NCBI GenBank assembly: GCA_944548615.1
Contig: OX155952.1
Span: 32,248,901-32,312,900, forward strand
Direction: 5' to 3'
Source: Micropterix aruncella
Taxonomy: Eukaryota; Arthropoda; Insecta; Lepidoptera; Micropterigidae
DNA: 64,000 nucleotides
Below are positions 1 to 12,196 of this stretch, piece by piece; positions within the stretch are counted from its first letter, which is position 1, and each line of letters opens with the position of its first letter. The position numbers were made by a program, and so were the translations under genes. The notes below the pieces were generated by a model. It saw nothing but the letters and a program-made list of their open reading frames with translations. It did not search any database and was not told where the DNA came from.

Positions 1-759
1 ACGCAATAACATATAAAACGCTTCCCCATTTACAACGACCGATCGTTATAAAGATCAAAAAAAGTATGGGGAATACCCTCAATTTAAAAATATTAACGAG
101 CAGATAACTTTTGCTTATTGTTTACCAGTCTCCGCAGTGATCGTTTGACAGTGTTTCGGTGCATATATAACTATCTTATTATCATAATTTTGAAGTGCTT
201 TTCTATTTTAATTCATATTAGCGTAATTAACTTTCACTATGTCTTCAAAACGGTGTTTACAAATAAGCTTGTGATTGAAATTTATTTTATGCACGTTTTT
301 TTATAAATTTATTACCTAGATAGATATATATTATATAGATAGATATTGATAGATAGATAATAAAGCCTTTTTCACGGTAATAACTGTGTTTCTTTAATTT
401 AAAATAGGATACAATCGATAAAGTAGTAGTTATATGAACGTTAACCTACCTGCCTATTACTACTGATCGTTAAAACGATCCGCATTTTCCGAGCTTTCCT
501 GAAAAGTCAGTTTTTTTAGTATTTTTCCATGTTTACTTTATGCATCAAGGTAATAATACTAAAAAAACTACTGTGATACGAGATATAAAAAAGTTTCAGT
601 AACAACTGGGTTAATTAATGCGAGAAATAATAACATTAAAATTAGAATTAATAACATATTTATTTTTTGCTTTGATGTCTTCATAATGATAATAAATTTA
701 GCAATAGAAACTGATTACCTATAAATATTACTGTTAAAGATATCGAAAAATAATATTAT
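1..759. other. AT-rich gene-free stretch
   Basis: No coding signal seen. A short GATA-type simple repeat lies near 315-360, followed by an AATAAA. The rest is AT-rich sequence with frequent stops in all frames. Confidence 0.6.
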
Positions 760-899
760 TGAAAGTTTAAAATCGAAGACTATCGCGGTTGTTTGATATT
801 ATAAATAGGATAGAAACGAATTTACCGAGTGAAATTTGTAGCACCCGACGTTTCGGTGTCGTTGCAGCCGCCGTTGTCCAGGGTAGACTGAAAGAGCTG
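760..899 (-). repeat. Penelope-like 3' tail (copy 1)
   Basis: This lies directly downstream of the Penelope-like coding relic on the minus strand. It shares the blocks CGGGTGCTACAAATTTCAC and AACAACCGCGATA with sequence at 9838-9925, 34725-34850 and 35365-35475. The block GCCGCCGTTGTCC is also shared with 10193-10270. Position next to the stop codon suggests that it is the element's 3' untranslated tail, dispersed here as truncated copies. Confidence 0.55.
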
Positions 900-1290
900 T
901 CAATCTGTTGTTTTGCGGGTAGGCCGCATACTGCTGCCGCCAATGCGTAGGTTATAATGGTATTGGCTCGGAGCGCGCGAATTTCGAAAATCCGTCTTGC
1001 ACACAACACTCACTGTATCCTGTCTTACGTCCTTGCGTTCGGCGTTCGGCGGCGGGAACATTTTAAGAAGAGGGTTACACGTAGAAGAGAGTTTGTAACC
1101 GTCGTCTCTATTGAAGTTCGGGGTTCTTCTTATTTCAATGGCTTCTCGGATCATGCGAGGAAAGTAGAATTGTTCCGTGGATAGCACAATGGGATTTTGA
1201 AACTGCATCCAGTGGTTACTTCCGCTATCCAATATATGTTCGCAGATCGCCGATTTTTCTCGCTGAACGTTTTTAACAGCTTATGATTCG
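900..1290 (-). pseudogene. Penelope-like retroelement, C-terminal fragment
   Basis: A minus-strand reading frame ends with TGA at 900-902. It reads through EKSAICEHIL, then REAIEIRRTPNFNRDDGYKL and LSSTCNPLL. This pattern (a 'SAxxEH' block, then 'REAIEI...NR..G..L...') is what I know from the region around and after the GIY-YIG endonuclease domain of Penelope-like elements. The frame breaks upstream, so the reverse transcriptase and most of the endonuclease are missing; only about 130 residues remain. The 3' tail continues to about 760. The family call is from motif memory and could be wrong, but a retroelement origin is supported by the tail copies elsewhere in the window. Confidence 0.6.
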
Positions 1291-2585
1291 TTTTCTGCAT
1301 TGCATAGGATTCAGTCGTGTATGGACAGAAAAAAGGCATTATCGGCTTCAAATGTCTTAGCTGAATCGCATCAGATCTATGGAGACGAGCCCCCATAAGT
1401 CTGATGGGGCCCATGCTCGCCTGAAGACGAGCTCCCTTTTTACGGAGCCGACCGATGTATTTATCCCCCAAAAAAGCGCTTTGGATATGAATTATGAATG
1501 TACCGCGCAGAAATAAATAAAGGCCTTTTGTCCTAGTGAAATAAATAAGAAATAAATAAAGGCGTGTGTCCTAAATTTGTGAAATATTTCCTCATGTCAA
1601 AAGAAGATAAAAATATAGAATGAGAAATATTTTTTAATTTCCTCGTTTGTTAGGGAACTAGGAGATTTTTGTACAGAAATTTATTCTAGGTGAAAAATTT
1701 AGTTCAAAATATTCCACATTTTTCGAAAACTAAGGCCCAAACCAATAAAAAACTATACGATTTTTAACTCAGTTTTTATGTAAAATAATCTACTGTAAGT
1801 AGTAAAAAATCTCCTAATTTAAAAAAAACTTTTATCCGGAAAGTTTTCAGAATAATCCCAATAATTATTCCTAAATTTAAGGCAGTGTTCGCAGAAGCAC
1901 GTTGTATATGGCATATTGGTTATACGGAAGTCTTAACGGGAACGCAAAATTTGCTATTAGGAAAGTCCTAGGCTTACAAATCTTAGACCACAGAACCAAA
2001 CCTACTACCATTGATAATTTATGGAATTAGATTGCTCAACTCAATAGTACGTTTTCGCAAATCTTTCGCGCTGGCGAAATTCAGGTGGCTCTGATAGCAT
2101 TGACGGCGAAATTAATAGCAATTTATTTGGTTAGCTATAATAACATTGATAATGAATGGTTTTTATAAAATCCCGATTGATAATAAAAACCTTTGTAATT
2201 TAACCAATATTATTATTAGTGTCATCTATCACGTTTTTTTCAAGGCTGATTACATCACAGAAATATTACGGAGAGATGGAATGCCATTTATTAGTCTATC
2301 TGAACGTTAAGGGGCGTAATTTTAGGTATTGGAAACTGCATACTAAATAAAAAATTGTCATATATATTTAAATAGTTATAAAATAATAAGTTCTACGATT
2401 TGATAATTCGTTTACGATTATTTTATACCCTATAGGTGTGTATAGAGCGCCATTTACAGTGCACCGCTTACTGTTACACCACGAAAGTAGCCATATTGAA
2501 TAAAATAATCAATTTTAGCAACTATGAGTGCATCTACATGTTGTGTTTCGTGGTAAAATACTGATTTCCAAATCGTAGTACGCCC
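1291..2585. other. AT-rich gene-free stretch
   Basis: No gene recognised. A small hairpin, CCCCAT-N8-ATGGGG, lies near 1394-1413 in a GC-richer patch (1380-1460). The rest is AT-rich with no long frame. Confidence 0.5.
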
Positions 2586-2589
2586 TTAA

Positions 2590-2894
2590 CCCTTGGAGTA
2601 AATGGGTATTTTCATGGATGCATCTGTCTCTTTTGCAGGATTTTCGGCGACATCGACTTAAAGTACTATAACTACGAAACTACTACACCAATCATAAAAA
2701 GAATAACTGCACAATGATTGCACTGAAATTTGGAATATAGAATATTGAAATATCATTTTGTAAAACAATTAGATAATTATGAATAAATATGAGAACGTCA
2801 AAGAAGTGAAAAAAACGAGCGACCAGATTTGGTCGACTCGTACTCAACGGATAATTGTTTCGCGACCAGATTTGGTTGACTCATACTCAACGGG
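2590..2894. mobile_element. piggyBac-like MITE, 305 bp
   Basis: The element is flanked on both sides by TTAA (2586-2589 and 2895-2898), the target duplicated by piggyBac transposases. Its ends are imperfect inverted repeats: CCCTTGGAGTA at the left and, read inwards, CCCGTTGAGTA at the right. Near the right end a unit containing GCGACCAGATTTGG occurs twice (about 2819-2851 and 2862-2894), which is a subterminal repeat. The middle (2690-2790) is shared with 7085-7250 and 17590-17745. There is no transposase, so the element is non-autonomous. Confidence 0.75.
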
Positions 2895-2898
2895 TTAA

Positions 2899-3645
2899 GC
2901 AATCTAATAAGCTATATAATCAACTCTACTAGTGTCTATCCATTCACATTTTACTCGCCACGGATATATTTGTATGCAGCCAATAATTGCAAGAATCAGT
3001 AGATTTGAAAACAGCTGTCGCTTTCTAGACCTTAAATATTTTAATCAGCTTCCAGATAACGTAAAGAATACTTAAAATACGGAGAGAAAAATATACTCCT
3101 ATTATTATACGAGGAATGTATGTATACCCTCATAATTTGGTTTTAACTTACTTTTTATTACTCATAATTATTTCTTCTATTTACGGCATAAATTTAATTA
3201 TTTCTTATTTTAATGGCGTCTCAGTTATGGCATTTAATTTATCATTTCTCTATTATCTTTCTTTTATTTAATATTTTATATTCTTTTATGTTTGATTTTG
3301 GGTTATTTTTTTTCCTAATTCCATCTACCTACTTCCATATAATTTTGATGTAGTTTCAATACTACACATTTTTTTTTCACAATACGAATTTATTTGGTTA
3401 TATTTTTTTCAATATTGGTAATATACTATTGTATTATTTATGGTGGGTATGGTTCTGATTTAGTATACCTTTATTATCGACATTGGTCGGTATATGTCTA
3501 CTCAGTTTTGTATTGAATGTATGAATCAAAATTTGAATTTGAATTGAATTTTAACATTCTCCTTAGTTGTTGTTCTATCCACAATTATGTCGTGTTATAC
3601 CGTGCATGCCTATGTTTCATTTCCTTAAAATCTATAGTCGACACA
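2899..3645. other. AT/T-rich gene-free stretch
   Basis: Very T-rich on the plus strand from 3180 to 3480, with no coding frame of note. It may be old LINE 3' sequence but has no diagnostic motif. Confidence 0.45.
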
Positions 3646-4560
3646 GCGCGTATGCGAGGTGTCGCCGCAGCAAGAGATCGCATCGATACAGTTACAGCGG
3701 CCTCGGAGTCGGAGGTGCAACTTGTGGGCAATTTGCTAGCGAGATCTGATTCGTCAGGTCAAACCCCTCGCCGGGCGCGTGGGTGGACCGGACCACGGCG
3801 TGCGTACTCTCGCCGACTTGCCACTCTGCATGCGTGCCGCTTTTTAGAGCCACCTACCTCCTCGCACAATGCGAGACCGCATTCTGCGGCGACGCAATAA
3901 AACCCCCCGCGGGCATGACATTAATGATGAGACCTGCACCTCGCAGTATCCAACCCTTTTTACGACGGAACCTGATAAGCGAACCGCTATACTAATGGAC
4001 AACAGGAGCTGTACCGTTTTAGGGTTAATATTTAATAAAAGCGGAACCATGTGATAGAGAGCCAGATACGTTTGTCTGCGCAGCTTCACTGCACAAGCAA
4101 ATTTAATATTTTACTGCTTGTGTGGACGTCATGTTAGATGTCTGCGCAGATGTCGGAGTGATTGTCCGCGCTGTTATAACATGTTTCGCAGCGCGCTAGT
4201 CTGTGCAGATATTGCAGGGTGTATATGTGATGCGCGGGTTTTATCAATGCAGACTTCCGAAGGCGTGCGTGACATCTGCTAAACAAATAATTATTTCCAC
4301 AATGTCAGCGTCAATATCTATGGTAGGTATCTAACGGTTCCGTGCAGTTTGGGACAGATGACATGTTTGTTATCTTGGGTGGGCTTATTTCATGGTTCAG
4401 CTCCCATCCGGTAGCCTCTTCGAAGAGAGACTTAGCTGGGACGCGCACTTGCGGCCTGACCGCGGCGGCCAACGAGATCCTACGAAATGTATGGAATCGT
4501 CGTAAACCGCGCGCACTACGCCTTGCGGCCAAAATGCGCGCGCCGGCCGGCGATTCCATT
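3646..4560. other. GC/CpG-rich segment of unknown nature
   Basis: This stands out from its AT-rich surroundings. Frames are open for up to 127 codons, for example 3517-3900 (+), and a 73-codon plus-strand frame at 4342-4563 is followed by AATAAA near 4578. I recognise no domain in any of them, and the plus and minus frames overlap as expected from composition alone. It could be a captured gene fragment, a decayed LINE 5' part or a CpG-rich regulatory region. Confidence 0.35.
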
Positions 4561-5924
4561 TGACATTTATAAATTCTAAATAATAAAACCATTGTAATTT
4601 TTATCGTATAATGTGTTTTTTAGCACAGTAAAGTCCTTCTATCTATCTATTAACGTTGTGTGTGCGTTTGGAAGATACGTTCTGTACGGACAATAGTCTA
4701 CACAATTATCTGCCCAGACAAAAGCCTATGTCGTGTGGACCCGATTTAATCGAAACAGTTCGTAGTTCAAGCTCCCGACGACTAGGTCTAAGCTGCTCAA
4801 ATAATGGGAGCATAATATGGTATCAAGGAATCATTCATACTTATTCTAAGATTTAAGAAATAATCACAACAATGCACATAGCGATGATGTGCAGTGTAGG
4901 GCTTCAAGCATTTTAAACAATTCAACGTGAAAACTACATGCAGAAATACATGAAGGAAAAATGTAAACTTAGTTTTGGTGGTAAATTTAGATCGTATTTA
5001 GTGTTTGTGGATAATTTTTTTCAATTCAATTCTGTTTATTTCGAAAATCTTTACAAATGGTAGAAAACTTTTAAAGGGTTTTATAGAAAATTGATAAACC
5101 TTAACGCAATAAAATATTTGCAGATTATTGCGATTACTTAATTTAATATACCAAATAATAATTTTAATGCATTATATATCAATTTTAAATTAAAATTATC
5201 TACCCACAAAGTTCAGAAAGTAAAGAAGTCCATATTGTCGTCTATAAATTACAACCTGACTCGATAACTTGAAAATTGGCGTCTTTAAAATATTCATGAA
5301 AGACGATGTACTAAAAATATCAACATTGTAGTCCCTTAAAACTGAATAACTGAAACGGTGCTCCCCTTAGACGTTAACGACGCCTAGTAAGTTTAAAATC
5401 AGTCTTGGTTTCAACACTAAAACTTGATACATTTGACTTATTTTGTTTAAGATATCAACACTGTTTGTCTCTTAGCGCTGTCTAGATGGCACAAAAACCA
5501 GCCAACCTCATATAGTTTTAGCGCGCGAACGACTACGCCTATGTCTGACAACGGCTTGTCACAAGTAGATAACTCGTTTTCTTTATTACATTCTGATATT
5601 TCCTTAGTATTTATAAATATTTCTGTTCAACTATTTCATGGCAGAAGATGGAAAATATAAAGACTGAATAGGAATCCTAAATAATAACAATCTAAAAATT
5701 TAGTAGAGTTCATACAGGAAAGATTTCAGTAGACAATAATGGTTTTTATATTTTAAACTGGCTCAAAAGTTAAAAAAAATAAATAAATGGTATCGGAATA
5801 GTAAAAAAATAGGAAATAATAAAATAAAAAAATAGATAAAAGTAATCTATGATATATTTTTTCCAAATCAATCACTAATTCAATAACGAAATTTCCAAAA
5901 GCAAGGGTATGACATTCGGTCTTC
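4561..5924. other. AT-rich gene-free stretch
   Basis: Nothing recognised, apart from a CTAT simple repeat at about 4640-4651. Confidence 0.5.
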
Positions 5925-6600
5925 CTTAGTCATTGGCGTGAGAAAGATACAATCAATGCTACACAAATATTTGTCAAAGAGAAAACTTTTTTCGATGTAG
6001 ATCCAAATAATATCACTAGGTATTTACTAGATTTAACGAACGAGCGTCAAATTGGTGTAGAACACAGTAATAGATGACGAACTACAGCTACGACGATCCC
6101 CAAACAAAGCAGCAATCGGCCATTTGGGTTTTTCAAGAGGAGCCGGACCCAAAAAAGGGGAGCGAGTGCAAAGTGCTGCAAAGCGGATGATCGCTTCTTT
6201 TTTAAAGAAAATTGGACACGTAGCTACTATAGTTTGGGAGAAACGTCGTACTCTAAACCTGATGTTACACGTCGATTTTCGTGTCAGAAGGTATTGAACA
6301 TAAATGCTGCATCATCATACAAAGTGACAACGCCGGCTCTCACGCGGCCAGACAGACAATCGAATTTTTGACTTCAAAAAAGGTAGAACTCATGAGCCAT
6401 CCTTTATACAGTCCAGACTTAGCACATTCTGACTACTTCTTGTTTCCAAAAAAATAAGAACCAAACAACGATTCTCATTGCTATAAGGGGCCGTGTAAGA
6501 ATATGAAAAACGTGTTTCGGAGATCAACACGAAGAAGTAGATTAAATGGAGCGAAGAAAAGGAACGTATATAAAACGCTCATGTAGATTTTTTTATTAAA
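5925..6600 (+). pseudogene. mariner transposase relic
   Basis: Plus-strand pieces match the mariner DDE transposase. From 6080 a frame reads YDDPQTKQQSAIW then EEPDPKKG, the block after the first catalytic acidic residue. From 6317 a frame reads SDNAGSH, then LMSHPLYSPDLAHSDYFLFP. The two Asp codons at 6326-6328 and 6431-6433 are separated by exactly 34 residues, the D34D spacing of mariner. Several stops (for example after LQSG and after FLFPKK) and frame changes break the gene, and the N-terminal DNA-binding half is not recognisable. MITE copy A starts 35 bp downstream. Confidence 0.85.
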
Positions 6601-6634
6601 AGATTACTTGATTTTTGGGCATTTTTGGTATTTA

Positions 6635-7020
6635 CACGGCTGCCAAACAAAAAAGGAGTCCTATGTATGTTTTCCATTTATTTATTCCACTATAACTTCT
6701 AAACTCTCCAACTGATTTAGAAGTATGTGGTATCGTTGGAATCGTAATGTCATCCCGGGTGTATTCGGGTTCCTAAACTATCCAAATATCAAGAAAATAG
6801 TTGTCTGAATGTCCAATCTCCAAATGTCATCAAAGTAACCTATATATATCTTGTTCGGTGTCAAATTGAGTAGGGATATATCGTGTTTGGCCTGATTGAG
6901 CACATTCCGAAAATATATATTTAAGTATATATAAATATGAATGAATAAATAAACTACAAATATTTTATGAAAAAACGTAAAAATAAATAGAGTAGTTCGA
7001 TTTTTGTAACGGCAGTCGTG
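6635..7020. mobile_element. MITE family 'CACGACTGCC', copy A
   Basis: A 386-bp element begins CACGGCTGCC and ends GGCAGTCGTG, which are near-perfect 10-bp inverted ends. The interior matches copies B (20718-23720, interrupted) and C (27013-27382), for example TATAACTTCTAA, GTCATCCC and AAATATTT blocks. It has no coding capacity. The flanks are T-rich, so no target duplication can be called. Confidence 0.75.
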
Positions 7021-7055
7021 TTTTTTATTCCTTTTAACCACTTTTGCGCGCGACA

Positions 7056-7250
7056 TATTCGGGCAAAAAATCGACGCGAGTCAACGGCCTTGAGAAAAAC
7101 GATCATAACTTATAAACCAGTAAACGGATTTTAAAAAGATAAAGAGAAAAATGATCGCATTGAAATTTGACATATAAAACATTATAACCTTATCTCGTAA
7201 AACAATTAAGATAATAATGAATAAATATTACAAAATTGGCAAACTGAAAA
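7056..7250. repeat. Fragment related to the piggyBac-like MITEs
   Basis: Blocks such as GGCCTTGAGAAAAACGA, ATGATCGCATTGAAATTTGA and AACAATTAAGATAATAATGA are shared with 17590-17745 and, more weakly, 2690-2790. No TTAA-bounded ends are visible here, so it is a truncated copy. Confidence 0.65.
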
Positions 7251-8329
7251 AACTCGCCTATAAAATCATTTCGATTTTTTTGTCACAAAATACGTAAAAT
7301 ATGCAAAAAATGTAAATACAGTTATGTTCTTTATTAAATGCTTTACCGAAACGATATTTTTTTTTTACTTATTTGCATACAAAAATATTTATTTATTCAG
7401 CCAAGAAAATTTTTATGTATTCTCGTAAAAAAAAATTTTTTTTAATTTTTAATTTGTGACTACTTATGGTATTTTTTTATATGAAATTCTTTCAAAATAA
7501 CTTTATTACTACATCACACTTCTTAGAAATCACACCAGAACTTTGAGCTTTGTCTGATATTATAGAAAAATCTAAAGTTTTGAGAGTTTCCGCGTCCGAA
7601 CTTAATAATAAACTTTGAATGCCCATAATATAAAATTCGTTAGATTTTTTCAATTATATTGTCTTATCATAGACTTATTATATGTCTAATAACTAATTAC
7701 TATATTCCAAAGAGTCACATTTCATCGAAAAACTATGGAAAATCGCACTTTATTCTCTCATAGTAATTATCAAAACAAGTTTCTTTGCGCGATTCATTTT
7801 ACAAAACAAGATATAATTTTCAAAATACGCCTAATTATGTGATAACTTAGGATGTAAATGAAACAATATTTATTTTGTTAGTAAATTAAAGCGACATTAC
7901 GTCATATTTCGCAATATATCGGGATATTTCATAAACATTACAAAATAATAACAACCATTTTTTCGCGAGCCGTTTGTTGTTGCCGAAGTGTTTTCTTCGA
8001 AAATTCGTGAAAAACAGCAAATGGACTATCTCAATTGACTAATCCTTATGCCTAAACTACTTAAAAATGGAAATTACTCACTTTTATCCAGTAAACACTG
8101 CACTTTTATCCACAAAACACTGCACAAAACCAACATTTCGCGGAACTACGCGGCCGAGGCGCTGGCCGATCGAGACTGCCGTTTTGACGTCTATGCTAAC
8201 TTTTTAAATCGCCGTTCGATTTTATCGCCGGTGGCCGCCGGATTAAAGATTATTTGGCCATATCGTTCCGTCCTCAGAAAGCATTAAGTACGACGTTTCG
8301 AATCGTAAATTGCATTTTTCGCAGCGGTG
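7251..8329. other. AT-rich stretch, then GC-richer patch
   Basis: 7251-7990 is AT-rich with nothing recognised. 8040-8329 is CpG-richer and probably belongs to the MITE whose right end is at 8411; no left end was found. Confidence 0.45.
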
Positions 8330-8411
8330 AGCGCGATGTCCCGTAGCGGATGTTACAGATTTTAGTCGGCCGCCATACATGTCCCCAAATGGATGTTACG
8401 TGCTGAGCGGG
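8330..8411. repeat. piggyBac-like MITE end with subterminal repeat
   Basis: The sequence ends in GCTGAGCGGG followed by TTAA (8412-8415), the same arrangement as the right end of the MITE at 2590-2894. Read inwards, two related blocks follow: GTAACATCCATTTGGGGACA and GTAACATCCGCTACGGGACA. These are subterminal direct repeats. The other end of the element was not located. Confidence 0.5.
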
Positions 8412-8415
8412 TTAA

Positions 8416-9189
8416 TATATTTCCTTGTTTTTTATTCATTCTGGAACTTTCAGTGTAGCACTTGTTCAGACAGTATCATTTGTAATATTACACGAGTCTG
8501 GGACAGCAATTTACCATAATAACATAAATTATAATGAAAACGGCTGCTGTGCACAGTCAGAGAAAAGCTGAAATAAATTAAAAGAATCGTAAACCCGTAC
8601 CGCCGAATACGTTTTCGAATAAGTAAACAGAGGAGGGGCGAGAGCGAAATCCGTACTCGTAAAGGAAACTGCTTTAAAGAGTCGTTTGCCGAATGGAAAA
8701 AAATCGTTTGAACGAAGCAATTTCCAGTATTACCCGCGCCATTGTACACTCTCGCTGAGGCAGTTCAATTGAGTCCCTTTATCGTGCCGCGCCTCGCCTC
8801 CAAATTTAGGTGACAGATTTAACCTCTAATCTCACACGCTATTAAGAGTTGAATGGAAAATGCGCGCGACCGTGCGCGGGATAAATCGCACGCTGCGCCA
8901 TATTACAAAAGGTCCGCCCTTTACTCAGACGAATGGGCGAGCCTTTGGAGATGAGAGATAATAAAGGGATGTGTGTTAATCTGATTTTCGGATGGTAGTT
9001 CGAGCGTGTAAACACGCGGAAAAACTAAACATCGTCGGTAAATTTTCTGACGCACCCTTTTATGGATATATGTTGTGCGATACAACGGGATCATTTGCCA
9101 CTAGCATAATATAATCCAAGGGTCTAATTTGGGTATTTTGGTATAAATGTGTCAGAATATAATTAAGATATTTGCTGATAATCGTTACA
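8416..9189. other. Non-repetitive, CpG-richer stretch
   Basis: No frame with a recognisable domain. 8580-9060 is richer in CG dinucleotides than the surroundings and has no similarity to other parts of the window that I noticed. Confidence 0.4.
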
Positions 9190-9837
9190 TACTTTCCCGA
9201 CAGAGATGAAGACAGAAATATCCATTTTGCTCCCCCCCCCCCCCCTGAGACCATTAGGACCATTCCCAGATTGAAGTCTGTAAGTCTCTCTGTGTGTGTG
9301 TCTGTGTGTTTGTGTGAGTGTCCGTGTGTGTGAGTATGTGTATATGGGTGTGTGTGTGTTTGTATTTCTTCACGATAGTGCATAAACGCTTCATCCGATT
9401 GACCTGAAATTTGGCATCATTTGGTCATGCAAGAGTGGACAAAATTGTGGTTGAAATCGGTCCACCAGAGGGCGCGCTAGTCATAATTCAGTCTCGAAAT
9501 ATTTCAGTTAAATACTTAAAATTCGGTGAACAGATGCCTTGTTGGACTGGAACATATAGTTTGCTTGGAATATCTCGTATACAAGCGACGCAAATAATAT
9601 TTAAGTTCCGCCATATTTAAGTAAATACTACATAATTTTAGGAAAAACACCATTTTAATACTACGGAAAATACTACAAATGGGCTACGCATTCGCGCGGG
9701 GAGACGTTTTGTTGGCGCGGGAAAGGGGGGGGGGAGGAGTGTTGGAGAGGATTGTCGGCGGGGGGGGGGGGGGGGATTGTCTACCTACCTGGAAAGTCTT
9801 GGGGTGAAACAACCGTTTTTTTTAAAAGCATACTCAG
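9190..9837 (+). repeat. GT-array interspersed repeat, copy 1
   Basis: One of three related copies (also 30000-30310 and 31340-31962). Shared landmarks in order: GACGGAAATAT-like block, AGACCATT, AGTCTGT, a (GT)n tract (9285-9360), CACGATAG.GC..AAACGCTT, CATCATTTGGTCATG, GAAATCGGTCCACCAG, and a terminal AACAACCGTTTTTTTTAAA. A poly-C run (9231-9245) and poly-G runs (9726-9775) interrupt it. It has no coding capacity and its class is unknown. Confidence 0.7.
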
Positions 9838-10270
9838 TTGTGTTGGCGATATTGATAGACATTAGAAATAAGACGAAAATGGATTTTACCGTGTGAATCA
9901 TTAAGCACCCGATGTATTACTTATTTATTAGGAATTTATTTCTATAAAACGTTGTTTTTGGCTACAAAAATAATCTGAACCGAATGGCAAAACCATAACC
10001 TCATGTTTATTTCATTCTATCATCCAAATGATACTAACCCATACTAGGGCTCTAATAGTACAATAAATTATTTGAACGTTGTAGTGAAATGCTCATAAAA
10101 CTAAATTGCCTTAAAATATGGTCCTAAGAAAACGTAATTCCAATCGCAAATCGGCATTATAATTAAACATAAAATTCCGTTAAATAGATATCGCCGCTGC
10201 GGTTTTCTAACCGCCGTTGTCCGAAGAAGACTAAAGTGCTGTCAGTTGTAATCTGCTGTAGTATACCCAC
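9838..10270 (-). repeat. Penelope-like tail, copy 2, split by an insertion
   Basis: Two halves of the Penelope-like tail seen at 760-899 are separated here. 9838-9925 carries the GTGTGAATCATTAAGCACCCGA half and 10193-10270 carries the GCCGCTGCGG...CCGCCGTTGTCC half. The DNA between them (9926-10192) matches a different repeat at 62490-62725. Confidence 0.6.
9926..10192 (-). mobile_element. LINE 3'-tail fragment inserted in a Penelope-like tail
   Basis: It matches 62490-62725 over its length: AACCGAATGGCAAA, a diverged tail motif ATCATCCAAATGATACTA, ACAATAAATTAT, CTCATAAAACTAAATTG and AATCGGCATTA. The motif related to CACCCAACTGGTACTAGCCC is the minus-strand form of the tail motif found in the LINE at 46617-49264. 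It looks like a 5'-truncated LINE insertion consisting only of the 3' untranslated end. Confidence 0.6.
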
Positions 10271-10849
10271 TGGCCTTTTTTGGATGTCAAAGTTACGAGG
10301 AGAAGTGAAAATCTCTTCTTCAGGGCGGATATTTTTTCTTATCCTTATGCCTTTTATGCTGCGCGGCTTTAAAATATCTCGGTTAGCGTAAGGGACTCAC
10401 CTTCTGGGGGATCATTTAAACCTCGGCTTAAATAACAAATATTTCTCTTAGATTTAGGTTCTGTTTTCTTTTATCGTGAGCTCCCCTATCCAAACTTTCT
10501 CCCTCTGTGTATAAGTTAGTACTTTTATTTTATTTTTAGCTTTTTATACTCTTGTATGTATGGAATTAAGCGCTCAACGATAACATACCAAAGTTTAGTT
10601 GTTAAATATTTGCCAATTGGAAACGAACTCACATATTTTTGAAAATTTTACGCAAATGAATGGTTTATTGTTGTTATTATTGAGCACCTTGGTATCAAAT
10701 GCGGAATCAGTCATTTACCGAATTAAGGAAAATCAGTTTTTTTTTGTGACGTGCGCAATAAATATTTTATAGCTGTATATTTTTCTTTGTTTAATACTCT
10801 TCTGTTTAATCGATTGTGCAATCCGACTGATTCTGGGAACAGTATTGTT
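10271..10849. other. Gene-free stretch
   Basis: No gene or repeat recognised. Confidence 0.4.
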
Positions 10850-11400
10850 TCCGAGGGTAGTTGTTAACCTCACGGCAACTGCTCTTGAAACGACCAATCG
10901 CCTACCCGATACCGGGTGAAAAGCCGAGCAAAGGTTGCCGTGGCCCGCGATAGATTCTGTAGACACTATCACCGCTACGTAAGGAGGACCGCGCAAGTGA
11001 CCTACAATCTACCGGCGACCGGAGTAGTAACTGGACCGGCGACCGGAGTAGTCTGGTTCCAACTGGAAGTAATAAAGTAATGTATTACCTACAATGTATA
11101 ACCTACAATGTATTATTCGTACAAATTTAGTGTTTTGATTTGTATTATAATGTTATTTATTTATTATTCAATCTTAAGTACATTCATTAATTATAAAAAT
11201 AAAAAGTTTTTTTACGTTAATTAGGCTAATTGTTACATAAGTTGTATTACTTATTTTAATTACTCTGACCCGCCTAGATACGGGACAGTTTAGTCCTAGT
11301 TAGGTGGGCAATGAGCATTAGCTGCATTTCGGTGTTCAATTTTTCCGAGTTACTTATAACATTGATAACAATGGGGCTAAATGTACAAAAATGAAATGAA
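10850..11400 (+). mobile_element. LINE-like 3' region with conserved tail motif
   Basis: The first part (10865-11065) matches 55930-56115 through ACTGCTCTTGAAA, CGATAGATTC and GGACCGCGCAAG. The second part (11085-11395) matches 57580-57930 nearly base for base, including GGTTAATTAGGCTAATTG-like and GATACGGGACAGTTTAGTCC followed by TAGTTAGGTGGGCA. The second block carries the LINE tail motif on the plus strand. At 55.9-57.9 kb the two parts are separated by about 1.46 kb, so one copy has gained or lost an insert. Confidence 0.6.
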
Positions 11401-12196
11401 TAAAGTATTAAACCTTAAAAATGTAAGTAATAGGACGTTAATAAATGGTTAATTATAATTGAATTAATCTTGTAAACAAGTATGCTAGATAAACAAATTT
11501 GTTGTTTCGTTGCATTCTCTCATTCAAATAAACACACGGTAAATGACCGTGGAACGAATAATGAGATTTTCCATCGTTTGTATAACGGAATAAATCTTAT
11601 TCGCTAATCAATTGAAAATATTCTTTGATCGCAATCCAGAGGGTGTAGAAATAAGACATTATTGAAGTAATTCGGAGCACAATGAAATATATAAAGAGTT
11701 AATTAAAATTTTGGGGAGAGGAGAAGAAAGAGCGAGGGGATTATTCTCTTTCAAGCATTGTTTTCAGTCTTGAAAATGAACGAAGGCGAAAAGGATTGTT
11801 GCGCCAAAGAAAATTCAATTATACAGCACCCGGATAGCTGTCTCTAGCTGTTTTTAAGAGCAGGGGAAAAGAGCTTTAAAATCACGTAAATTAATTTGAG
11901 GGTAATTTCACAAGTAATTATATATTTTCTAAGAATATTTACGCATACTTGAATATAACTCACTCATCTGGCGTATTACTCGAAAAAAAAACATATTTAG
12001 ATGATCGAGCGTAATCAAAGATTTTTTTAAAGATATGTTTATTACAGAAAATACTATATTTATCCATATTATGTGTTTCTGACTGATTTTGCTCTAGAAA
12101 TAGTAGGATACAAAATCTCCGAACCGCGTCGATATATTTTAATAATTAAATTTGCATATACATTTATTCGATGAACTATTTATTTAGCAGAGATAC
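11401..12196. other. AT-rich gene-free stretch
   Basis: Nothing recognised. Confidence 0.5.

Noticed and set aside
51..306. 62-codon plus frame near the window start
   Set aside because: AT-rich composition, no motif, no gene context.
3517..3900. A 127-codon plus frame as a gene
   Set aside because: No recognisable domain, no upstream signals, and the GC-rich half is open in several frames.
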